A DNA stretch of 64,000 nt, from positions 44,264,755 to 44,328,754 of the forward strand of contig NC_053048.1 of assembly GCF_003473485.1 (NCBI RefSeq), given 5' to 3'. Both the position numbers and the translations under genes were made by a program. Shown here one piece after another: positions 22,785 to 33,900 of this stretch (position 1 is the first letter of the stretch; every line of letters begins with the position of its first letter). The DNA comes from Medicago truncatula. Taxonomy: Eukaryota; Streptophyta; Magnoliopsida; Fabales; Fabaceae. The notes under the pieces were generated by a model. That model had not been told where the DNA came from. It did no database searches and saw only the letters and a list, made by a program, of their open reading frames with translations.

Positions 22785-23800
22785 TTAAATATCTTCAGGA
22801 ACCAGATTACGTGAAAATTCTATATTAAAACTTCTCTTAAATAAAAACATCTCTTTTTAAGTTTTTCGAATTCCGCCCCGCGCAGCCCATGATAGCATGA
22901 GAAACTAATACTCTCCAGAACCTGACCCTTTTCCATAACAAATTTAGCAAAACTTAACTCATGCCTACCACCTGCGAAATCTTCAAATTTTACCTCTTTG
23001 AGGGTAGATAAAAAACAGTCAGGCACACTTGCAAAGTTCACCGGTTCTTCATCAGAATCTATAACCTGATAATCAGAAGAAGAAGAAAAAAAAAAAGAAC
23101 TTGTTAATATTACACGACTTGGTTCAATAAGATAATGGAATGGAAAAGCTTACACAAATATTATGAATTAAATTACAAAATCAGATAGATATGTTGTTTT
23201 CACTTATATTTTTACTATTAAACCACAAGACCTTATCTTAAATGCATATCTTGTCTTCAATCATATTTTTACTATTAAACCAAAAGACCTTATCTTAAAT
23301 GCATTTTGTGAAATTTAAAGAGCATCAATAACGAACCTTTAAATCCTTTAAAACCAGAGTCTCCAGACACGGTGATTTTAAAAGTAAACCTAACAAAATT
23401 TCACAGTTAACAAAGAGTAGATGCAAATGACGCAACATTCCCAATGCCGGAATATCAGCTAAACAATGTTTCATTTGTGCAAGATCCAGGAAGGCATATG
23501 GAATCTGTTCATGTTAGAACAACATATTAAGAAATTATCCAAGAGATTGAGTAAATGAAATGAACAATTAGACAATTTTTCACTATGGAAAGTGTTTTAA
23601 CCACCAGAGAACAATTATTAAAAAGTTTCCCTAGCCTTGTATTTTACTTACTAATTACAAATTTAGTTATTTACTTTGATACAACAATGTAAATTTCTTC
23701 TTATCAACATTAACTTAAAGGTTGAAGCAAGAAAACATACCGGATTAAGATGCAGATAAAGCCGTAATCGTAAACATTCCACATCGATACTGAAAAGCTT
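22785..23800 (-). pseudogene. 5'-truncated, frameshifted F-box/FBD paralogue
   Basis: Homologous to 14590-15722. Exon 3 (22785-23065) is 281 bases instead of 282: a one-base loss shifts the frame in the FBD domain (EKLKKRCFYL in place of EKLKEEIFLVK). Exon 2 (23337-23504) is still 168 bases and open. Only the last 60 bases of exon 1 remain (23741-23800) before homology stops dead at AAGCTT, so the F-box itself is missing. It cannot make a functional SCF receptor. Confidence 0.85.
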
Positions 23801-23899
23801 AGTCTCTACGTAAAATAGAACTGGTGGTATGAAATTTTACCATAGCAAACATTTTTCTCTACACCCCATCCTATTGGATAGTTGCCCTGATTCCACCCA

Positions 23900-24308
23900 C
23901 AGTGGTGGATGTAGGAACTTTGGGCCAGGTGGTGCAATTTTTTTTCATCATCAAGATTGTTAATTTATTATATTGCTAAATTTGTTATTCTCAAATACTC
24001 ATTTGATTCATTGATATTAAAAACTGAATTATTTAGCCACAAATTTATCAAATGTAAATCCTCAATCTAATCTTTAAGCTTACACCTCATCACCTATTTA
24101 TGAACATAATAAGTAGTTTTTTTAGTTTGTGAAATCCGCCCAACTAGTCACGGAAGTTTTTTATAAACAGACCCTTATAGAGATTAATGACAAGTTTCTT
24201 AGAATTTTAGAAACTAATTTGACAGATTTTACCATCTTTAGGGAATTAATAATTTGCTTTTTGAGGGGTGTAAGTTCCTACCCTCAAGTATGGTTGGGTC
24301 CGCCCCTG
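23900..24308. mobile_element. hAT-type MITE (409 bp) inside the cyclin T copy
   Basis: It starts CAGTGGTGGATG and ends GGTCCGCCCCTG, the CAGGGGCGGA-like termini of plant hAT MITEs. Flanking 8-mers are TCCACCCA (23892-23899) and TCCAACCG (24309-24316), two mismatches. The paralogous intron at 32425-32440 reads CTGATTCCACCCATTC without the insertion, giving an empty-site comparison. The small frame at 24129-24335 is inside it. Confidence 0.75.
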
Positions 24309-24375
24309 TCCAACCGTTGCACTCTCTTTCCATAACCCTTATTATATTTATTTCTGTGATTTGTAAATGATGCAG

Positions 24376-25864
24376 GAAGTGTATGAGCAGCAGAAAGAAT
24401 TAATTTTACTTGGAGAGAGGGTGTTACTTGCCACTTTAGATTTTTACCTGAATGTTCAACTTCCGTATGAGCCCCTTGCTGAGGGCATAATCAAGCTCAA
24501 TCTCGCAAAGAATTATGCCCTTGTACAAGCTGCATGGTCCTTTGTTGATGACGGGTATGATTAAGTTGCCACTTGTTCTAATTTAATTTTGTTGAATTCA
24601 TTTTAGTAGTTTTATTTGTATACACTTTGGAAAGTGGCTTTCAGGCTGAGTACATCGCTCTGCCTGCAATTTAAGCCAAACCATCTTGCAGCAAGTGCCC
24701 TTTTTCTTGCTGCCAAGTTCCTGAAAGTGAATCTTCCGTCAGATGGTGAGAAGGACTGGTGGCAACAGTATGATCTTACCAAATGCCAATTGGAGGGTTG
24801 GTGCCATCCTCTCAATTTATTTGCATGCTAAGAAAATTGATCCAATTTGCCTAGTCTTCTGTCTTGTGATGGCTCAATGCATTATAATAATTTCTGCTAC
24901 TGTCACATGTCTGGATTGTTTTATCCCCATTATCTGATTGAGTTAGACATCTTTATTAGAGAACAAAGCCCACTTTTATTCCATGGTAGTTTGCTGTTAA
25001 ACAACGACTGTATTTTTGTATAGTCTGCTGAGTCCTTATGGTTATTCTCTTGCAGAAGTTAGCTATCAAATGTTGGAACTCTACGAGCAGAAAAGAATTC
25101 CACCATCACAAGCAAGTGAAGCAGAAAGAGCTGCTACAAAGTCTCCTGCCACAAATGAGGAACAGGCCTCAAAACAAATTTCTTTTCATCCATCCCCTTG
25201 GTACTCATCTTCAAATAATAGTGGGACCGACATTAGTGGGAGTACAGAATTGGGCAGTGACATTACTAGTGATGACAAGAGAGAAGTGGAAGATAGATCT
25301 AAATCTGGGACTGATCGTATAGTTGTCGGAGACCAGGATAGAATGGATGGTCGAAATCTCAAGATTAAGGAAGGCTCAGTTGGTCACTCACCTAAAGAAG
25401 CAGTCCAGATGACTGATAAAGTCAAGTTAAAGGCTGCGTTTGTAGAAAGAAGAAAGGAACAAGGTGAAGTCACAGTAAAAAAAGATGTAATGGATGACGA
25501 TGATTGTATTGACAGGGAGCTAGAAGATGGAGTTGAAATAGGTCTTGAGAATGAGAAAAATAAGCAAGAGATAAGACAAAATTGGTCTATGCCCGATGAC
25601 GTAGATCATGGTAAGGCCTATGAGGAAACTAGAGATGGTAGACAAATAAGCATGAAAGGGCAATTGCAGAAAGACATAAATGAATACATTGCAGAAGAAG
25701 GGGAAGTGATAGATGATGATGCTTCATCATTGTTGAACAATCACAAGAGAAAGATGGATAATTCTCCAGCTAGGCAACCAGAGATGAAGAAACGGCTCGG
25801 TTGCAGTTATACGACCGGATATAGGGAGCCCTTCAGCGGGATTTTGTTTCATCCACTACCATAA
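24376..25864 (+). pseudogene. 5'-truncated cyclin T copy (second cyclin fold onward)
   Basis: Exons 24376-24554, 24645-24796 and 25056-25864 correspond to exons 4-6 of the inverted gene at 30974-34724, with conserved splice sites and frame. The peptide starts [20 protein letters not shown], then [18 protein letters not shown], then EVSYQMLELYEQKRIPPSQ with the long charged tail. Exons 1-3, which hold the N-terminal cyclin box needed to bind CDK9-type kinase, are absent; homology begins only in intron 3 at about 23872. An ATG ATG at 24367 could start a shorter product. The tail keeps the ancestral frame ([20 protein letters not shown]). The last 21 codons or so are foreign sequence starting at about 25799. 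It is most likely a pseudogene, though the remaining frame is open. Confidence 0.75.
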
Positions 25865-25907
25865 TATATGATCATTCAAATCAACCACTTACTTAAAACA
25901 TACCGTA

Positions 25908-28357
25908 ACAGTGGGATCCGAGTTCAAACATTCAGCAGAAGAAACAACATTCTCAACTTTCACTGTTTGAGGAAGACGAATAACTCTCGAACATTCACCA
26001 GGACCACTCATTTTTTCAGGATCAGATGGAAGGGTTGTATTATTACGAACAATACTCTATAACAACGCAGTCATTAACGAAACATAAGCCGAAAATAAAT
26101 AAATAGACCAAACAATAATAGATGCAATTACACAAAAGGCAACCGTCACGAACCTCGTTAACCTTGTGCACCTCTGGCCGTATCTCATCAGGATGAAGAC
26201 GAGCCTTAATATTCTTAATAACAATTTCATCACGTGAAAACGCACCGATGCCTGATGATAATACGGCTGATACTTTACACGCAATGCAAATTCAATCTTA
26301 AGCAACTTGTCTAGAACTTCAGGATATATATGAGGATCATCCTCACCAACCTTCATAAACAAACACAATATCTAAATTTATAAAACCTATAAACAACATT
26401 AAAAGAAAAACTAAGACTAAATAATACAAATAGATTGACCTGTTGCATTGTCTTTCTAAGAGTATCAGCAGCAACTCCAAGAATTTGAAAGCATTCCTTG
26501 TCCCAGAATAAAAATTCAGCCTTATGATCACAATACTCCATTATCACAACGACCTTATACCTAATAGAACAAATACATTTATACATATTACTCAAATACA
26601 TTGAACAAAAAATCATCTGTTAATAACAAAAAAAATTAGATGGACAACCTAGTCAGCGGAACCTCAACTTCCTCCCCACATGAGCATTTGTAACTCGCAC
26701 CACCCAACCTTGAAGCTTTGGTACACTTAGTGCAGGTTTCATAATACCATCCATATCGATTAGGATTGAACTTAAGTGTCTTCGTAACAGTAATACAAAA
26801 GGTATCCTAACATAAATCAAAAAAATCAAATTAAAAAAAAATATTATTAATCAAACATGTAAAAATATACTCATCTTTAAATAAAATTTACCTTATCGAA
26901 ATCTTTAAACTCAGCAATAGATTTAACACCAGAGAGATTCGAAAACTCATCATAGTTGACACGTCGAGAAGAGGATGAAACCTGACATAAGCTCTGATCA
27001 AAGCTATGGCCTTGAGCTTGAAGACTACAAAGTACATAAAAAATATTAAAAAACAACATAAAAAAAAAAAAAAACCAACGACAATAACTTCGACAAAATA
27101 AAAGTTACTTATGAAACACATAATTTCTATGCAACAAAAAAATAATTTAAGAATCTTTTAAAATAAAAAACCATCATCTTGAAAATAAAATGAATGCAAT
27201 AGAACTACTAACTCAAACACTATTGACTACATGATGCTATAAACATCATTCACATAAGAAAAGAAAGAAGCTTACCTAGCTCTAAACGCTTCAACAACTG
27301 GATGCTTCAAATTAATAAGCAACTTAGAACCCGACCAATTGTTGCAAAGATTTGGCTTACCATATCTAGAAAATAATAACCAAACAATTAACAAAAACAA
27401 AATGACACACATCAAAAAACAACAAAAATTACAAATGTGCAAAACAATAACCTGCAAGCTTGCATTGAGCGTGAGTTAGTATCAAAACAACTGACCCTCT
27501 ATCTTTCCGCTCAGCAAGAAATGTCATCAGTTGCACATAATAACTATCCCATAAGGTCACGTCCACCAAATTTCCATTACATCATCATGGACACTTTCAG
27601 ATTAATACAAAATGCAATAACAAAACGACCTATAATCTAGCATCAAAAAATCAGAAAGCAATACCTCTCATCTCGCAGCACAATATTAGTGCAAGGTTTT
27701 TTCCCATCACCAATCACTGTTGTCTTACCAATCTCATGGATAACACCAATGATTTCTTAAATTTTTTTAGGGAATAATCAGTAATCTCAAGATCGAAAAA
27801 AGAAAAAGAAGAAATTTAGACAACAACAAAGCAAAAATATACCATATAAAACATCCGCTTTAAATACCCCTTCTCCAATCTCCTTAAATGACTTAAATCT
27901 ACACTCATGAGAAGGAATATCAGTGAGCTTATCACTCCTTGTGACCTTTGTACCAGCACCAAATACCAACTTAAATGGATAATCCAAAGACTTGAACAAA
28001 ACATCATTATCGAACACAAGACAATTGTGCAAAAACATAGTTTTGGTTTTCTTCGATCGATGACTTCAAACGCTGAAAGTCGGCCTGTCGAGTTATCGCA
28101 TGAGCTCTGTCACCCTAAATTCACAGAGAAAAAGAAAAGATACATTTCAATTCAAATCAACAAAAAGAAACAGTAAAAAAATGACCACTCAACAAATTCA
28201 AGGTAATTTCCCTAACCTTTCCATCACCGATTATAAGTTCGAGATGCTGACGACCATTGCTAGCAGTGACAGTCCATAAGTCAAGAACTCTAAAACCAAC
28301 TTTACAAACATGTACGTCATTTTTCAGATATTTGATAAAGCTAAATCCCCTAGACAT
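25908..28357 (-). pseudogene. Replication protein A1-like (DUF223/RPA-C) gene, frameshifted
   Basis: Exon pieces read MSRGFSFIKYLKNDVHVCKV (28217-28357), then ITRQADFQRLKSSIEENQNY and VLDYPFKL-type OB-fold sequence (27843-28114), then IIGVIHEIGKTTVIGDGKK (27665-27755). They continue with LWDSYYVQLMTFLAERKDRG (about 27460-27580), the WSGSKLLINLKH segment and FCITVTKTLKFNPNRYGWYY with a zinc-binding C-x2-C...C-x-C (26650-26810). Last come AEFLFWDKECFQILGVAAD and VGEDDPHIYPEVLDKLLKIE. This order (OB folds, then RPA1 C-terminal zinc OB fold) is that of plant RPA1-like proteins that bind single-stranded DNA. Breaks: an A5/T5 run at 28031-28035 shifts the frame in exon 2, and another shift is needed near 26250. 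The acceptor before the LWDSYY exon reads AA where AG is expected. I judge it a pseudogene. Confidence 0.7.
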
Positions 28358-28399
28358 CGAGAACTCTATACAAAAATACAGCAAACCGAACACAACAAA

Positions 28400-29192
28400 A
28401 ATGCATACCAAAAATTCATTACAGTGTCAAAACGATAAACATATAAACCAACAGGTCCTGCGGAAACACGCTCACGAAATTTTCAACTAAGAATAACCTC
28501 AATGTATAAGACAAAGTTAACCAACACCATATTAACAAACTTTCAAGTAAGAATCACCTCAATCAATCTGATGCTAATGCAAAAGCTAACCAAAGATCGA
28601 AAGTACCAGTGTAACAAATATGTGTTCAGTTACTTGCTCTCAAAGTCACCAATCTTAAGCATCAGATTCTAATAATTCAAATCAATCAATTTCATGCAAC
28701 CAAAGTGATCCAATCGCATCATCCATTCCAAATTTTGCATCAGAAGTTTATATCAGTTCAATGCATGCAAACTTATTTTATGAAATGATGCAATGATGGC
28801 AGAACCAAAGGTTATTGTCATTCAAATTTCACACGTAGACATATTTATGATTCCTACACCTAATGAAATCAGTTCAATATTCCAAAGAAGTTAGCAAAAA
28901 TCTAACTGGTTTCAAAAGGAAATAACAAAATCATGATTCAATAGCAAACAAAAATAACACAGACAACAACCAAATTCTTAAAGTTCCTTAATGATCAAGC
29001 AAATGATATCCATGGTCATCTTTAACATCAATTGATCACAAACACTGATTCAAATGGCTTATAATCCGTTTATTTGCAACTTAATCACAACTTATTACTT
29101 TTGTCTCAACATCTTGCAATTGTCTCAAACATGCAACCAAAATCAAATTAAAAAAAAAAACCCAAAAACATATAAGTCAATTTTAAAAAACA
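28400..29192. other. Spacer 5' of the RPA1-like gene
   Basis: A/T-rich, with a loose repeat ('ACTTTCAAGTAAGAATCACCTCAAT', near 28480 and 28540). No gene recognised. Confidence 0.35.
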
Positions 29193-29564
29193 TTAACCAA
29201 CACTCATTAAAAAACAAAACAACAAAAAACCAAAAACAAAACACAAAGAAACAACATGCATGATGATCAAACCAAACTCAAAAAACTTTCTACTTGCATA
29301 AGAACCAAACTCATATTTGTTATTCTCTTCCAACTCTTCACCATTCATATTCTCAATTTCATTAACCTCCTCCCCCTCATAATTCACTTTCATATGTTCA
29401 ACTTCAACTTCTAAGAACCACCAAATGAATCTATAGCTAATGATAACATTTGTCTTTAAAGGAAGAACAACCAAACAAATTTTGTTACCATCATCTTCAA
29501 CATATCCAAAAAGATTTAAAACAGAACGAAATAAGAATTTTGAGTATTTTTTGTTCTTGATCAT
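29193..29564 (-). CDS. Hypothetical 123-residue frame
   Basis: Starts MIKNKKYSKFLFRSVLNLFG, has an acidic middle (residues about 60-88) and a hydrophobic C-terminus. It is on the same strand as, and about 0.8 kb upstream of, the RPA1-like gene. No family is recognised and the hydrophobic end may be read-through into an intron. Weak evidence for a gene. Confidence 0.25.
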   Translation of the reverse strand: MIKNKKYSKFLFRSVLNLFGYVEDDGNKICLVVLPLKTNVIISYRFIWWFLEVEVEHMKVNYEGEEVNEIENMNGEELEENNKYEFGSYASRKFFEFGLIIMHVVSLCFVFGFLLFCFLMSVG

Positions 29565-29662
29565 GGAAAATTTTACAATTCTTCTTTATTACTCAAACCA
29601 ACTTAAATTCATAATTCATAGTAGAAGGAATGAAAATTTGAATTATTATTATTGTGTATATT

Positions 29663-30110
29663 CATAATTCCATGGTTTACGTGTGGTTTTTATTTTTAAT
29701 GCTTTAAATTTGATCCTATCCCTCATTGTGTGTGCGTGCGTGTGTGTCAACATAATTATATGGTTTATGTGTGGTTTTTATTTTAATGTTTTATGTGTGT
29801 CTATGCATAATTCTGTTAAACGTTTCAAGTGGAGTTAGGTGATTCTGCAAATTTTAGTTTGTACAACGATCTCCATAACGACTTTAAATGTACCGAAATT
29901 TGATCATATCCCTCGGTGTGTGTGCTCGCGCGTGCATGTGTGCGTGCGTGTGTGTCAACATAATTATATGGTTTATGTGTGGTTTTTATTTTAATGTTTT
30001 ATGTGTGTCTATGCAAAATTCCGTTAAACATTTCAAGTGGAGTTAGGTGATTCTGCAAATTTTAGTTTGTGCAACGATCTCCAGAACTATTTCTAATGTA
30101 CCGATACTTT
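29663..30110. repeat. Tandem duplication, 208-base period, with GT/GC-rich tract
   Basis: CAACATAATTATATGGTTTA occurs at 29748 and 29956. The following blocks (GTGGAGTTAGGTGATTCTGC, ACGATCTCCA) repeat at the same spacing. Each unit starts after TTTGATCNTATCCCTC and carries a TGTGTGCGTGCGTG-type alternating purine-pyrimidine run. Confidence 0.8.
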
Positions 30111-30887
30111 CGTGGTTGTTGGAATCGTGTCAATGCATGTGACGACTCTTTTCAAAGTTACAGATCAAAATTTAAATCTGTCACTACCTCATTCACGAAT
30201 TATGGCAAATCATAAATTAACCACTCAAAGGTATGAGAGATTAAAATAGGATATACAAACAAAGGTGTAATTAACAATAATGTTTTTTTATTTTATTTTA
30301 GGAAACAATAAATATTGAAAGCATGAGAGATTGATTCAAATTGCCATTCAAAATAGAGATTGATTCATATTGTTTTTTTAGAAGAGATGTATTCAAAGGA
30401 GGATAATACTTGAGTGACATTATTATATTGTGGTTGGTGAGAAAGAGAGGGTTGTGTGAGGGCTGCGTTTGGACCTAAGATGGATTTGGATTTTTTTTTT
30501 ACCATGATTATTTAATTAAAAAAACATTCAAAAGCAATCTAAAACATTCTTCTATTTTTCTCTTGTTTAATTAAATTTAATGTAACTGTGGAGACTTAAG
30601 TGTATAGAGGTTGAAATAATCAGTTTGTGGAGAGATCCAAGTCTTGAGAGGTTTAAGTATGATCCCAAGCTAGGATTTCCAATTCGAATTTATTATATCC
30701 ATTCCTAAGCCAAATACTCACTCACCTTTCCTATACACAAGTTGCTACTTTGAAATATATTTAATTTTGTAATAAACCTGTAATAGAAATTGGATAACTC
30801 TATTTTATATATATAGCCTTGAACTACTCTAAACATACACAACTCCAAAGAAGAGTTCAAGTGTCATATCCTAACAATAATTAATTT
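30111..30887. other. Spacer at the 3' side of cyclin T
   Basis: No gene or complete element. GGGCTGCGTTTGGACCTAAG near 30461 resembles one end of a Tourist-like MITE. Confidence 0.35.
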
Positions 30888-30973
30888 TAATGATCATATA
30901 TTGCGTATCCTAAGCTGTTTCTTCATCTCTGGTTGCCTAGCTGGAGGATTATCCATCTTTCTTTTGTGACTGT

Positions 30974-33900
30974 TCAACAATGATGAAGCATCATCATATC
31001 TATCACCTCCCCTTCTTCTGCAATGTATTCATTCATGTCTTTCTGCAATTGTCCTTTCATGCTCATCTGTCTCTCATCTTCATCATCAGTCTTAGGCCAA
31101 TTCTGTCTTCTCTCTCGCTTATTTTTCTCATTCTCAAGAGCTAATTCAACTCCATCTTCTAGCTTCATCTCAATGTGATCATCCTCATCCATTACATCTT
31201 TCTTTATTATGATTTCACCTCGTTCATTTCTGCTTTTTTCTAATGCAACTTTTGACTTGTCTTTGTCAATCATCTTCACTGCTTCTTTGGGTGAGTAGCC
31301 AAGTGGACTTTCCCGAAGATCCAGATTTCCACCAACCATTCTATCTCGGTCTCTGGACACTATATGAGGCAACTTTTTTGAGTTCTGTGAATCCTTGGTT
31401 TTCAAGTCCATCTTGCGATCGGTAATGTCACTGCCCATTTCTTTACTCCCACCGGTGCTTTGGTTTTTAGTTCCCCTATATTGTATTGCACTATTTTCTG
31501 CAGATGAGTGCTGGGGGACTGGATGGGATGGAATTTGTTTCCATGCCTGCTCATCTGAGGCAGGAGACTTTGTTCTCCCTCCAACAGCCACTTCTGCTTC
31601 ACTTCCTTGTGATAGTGGAATGCCAATCTCCTCATAGAATTCCAGCAGTTGATTGCAAATTTCTGCAAGAGAATAACAATAAGAACTCAGAAGGGTATAC
31701 AAAAGTATTAAAAAACACAAAATGACAGCCTGCTGTTTAACAGCAAAACTACACATGGCATAAAAGTGGGTTTGTTGATTATGTCTAACTCAATCAGATA
31801 TGTGGATAAAACAATTCAGACATGTAACACTAGCAGAAATTAATATAATGTATTTAGCGATGGGAACACAGAAAACTATCCAAATTGGATCAAATTTCTT
31901 AGCATGCAAATGAATTGAGGGGATGACAACACCAACCCTCCAATTGTCGTGGGGTGACATCAAACCCTCGCCACCAAGCCTTCTCACCACCCGACGGAAG
32001 CTTCACCTTCAGGAACTTGGCAGCAAGGAAAATGGCACTTGCAGCAATATGCTTTGGCTTAAATTGCAGGCAGAGCGATGTACTCAGCCTGAAAGCCACT
32101 TTCCAGAGAGCGAACAAACAAATTACAAAAATGAATTCAACATAATTAAATTAGAACAAGTGGATACACAATCATACCCATCATTAAGAAAGTTCCATGC
32201 AACTTGTGCAAGGGCATTATTTGCAACATTGAACTTCTTTATGGCCGCAATAAGGGGCCCATATGGTTCTTGAACATCGAAGTCAAAACCTAAAGTGGCA
32301 AGTACAACCCTTTCTCCAAGTAAAATTAATTCTTTCTGCTGCTCATACACTTCCTGCATCATTTACAAACCATGTTGAACAGACATAAATATAACAAGGA
32401 CTATGAGCAACTATCTCATAGAATGGGTGGAATCAGGGAAACTATCCAATAAAAGACATGTGAAGACTTTTTGTAATTTATAAGCTGGAAAAACATTGTA
32501 TAGGACTTCAATCTTGAGGCACCATCTACCATGTTTGAGACATTAATATTATGACCAAGATGTATTGACTAGACCTTAAAAAGTTGGTGGACAGCCCAGT
32601 ATTGAAGCAAATAGATTAGAAAAAACTTAATTTCGGACAATAATTGGAGAAGGATAGAGCAAGAAAAAATTACTGGAGAAATATAAGCTAACAGATAAAT
32701 TAAGAAATCACAATGTCAGTGTATATGAATGAATTAAACAAAGCACAATCAGTAATAAAATACCTTCTGTTTTATCTTCTGTGCAGCCGCAGGATCCTTC
32801 TCATGAATCATCTCATTGGAAACAAAAATTATATCCCTTAAATGACAGCGACTTTCTTTGACCTTGCTAGCAAGGAACATGCACACTGTTGCAATGATCT
32901 GTAAAAATGTTCAACAATTGGATTATTAATTCAAATAAAGTAATCTTTGAGTTTATATTGCTTTTATATCTATCATTTTCCTAATATAAAGCTGGAACAA
33001 AACTACAATCTCTCGACATTAAAATCTCGAATAATAAAGCACTAATGGGTTGAAGATTCTGACACTTGCTGAACAGAAAACTTCAAGAAGAAAAATGCTA
33101 AATTTTCTATGATTTTTGTCCTCTACTCATTTTCGTATGTTGAAAATGTTCAATGATTTTTTCATACCCAATTCTAAATTTTTTATCAACGCATATAATC
33201 AAACAATCAACCAACTATTCATCTCTCCATGCTCCCCATTCGTTCCACATTCTTCTTGGAGATTTTGATTAAAAATCACAAAAAAAAAAATATAAAAAAA
33301 TCAGCCTCTTAATCTCTTTCTTTGTTTGAGATAGTGTCTCATTTTCAAAATATGACGCTTTTTTTGTCATCTTGGGTTTTTAGTGTTACAAGAGCGGTAA
33401 GAGTAATAGTAAAAGACTAAATTAGAACCAATTTAGGTTCTCTTCTATATAATAACTTTCTACAAGCATCTTAAAAGATCTTGTCTTTTGGGGAAATAAC
33501 TTTTCTGATGGGGGCAAAAATAATTATTAGAAAGGATAAACAACCATTTTGGTCCCTGAATGTGTTGGTGCTTCCATTATTGTTCATGAATGCATCTAAA
33601 TTGCAAATACATCACCAAGTGTCTCTTTAGTAAGTCATTTTAGTCCTCAAATGTGTCTTTTGTTAGTCACTTTGGTCCTCAAATGTGTTTTTTGTTGGTC
33701 AGTTCTTCAGTCCATAAAACTACTCACAAAAGAGAAATTTAGGGACGTATTCGCAATTGACATACATTCAGCAACTATAATGTTAGCACCTCACACGCTC
33801 GGGGATCAAAAAAACTATTTACCCTTATTAGAAATGTTCAAGTATTAAGGAATTACCTTGGGAGGGGGGATTGTCTCTATCCCTATTAGGTGTTCACATT

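Noticed and set aside
25870..30890. Helitron carrying an RPA1-like gene
   Set aside because: No convincing TC start or CTRR end with a 3' hairpin found at the boundaries, and no Rep/helicase frame.
33651..33848. 65-codon frame
   Set aside because: Entirely within a MULE MITE and its flank.
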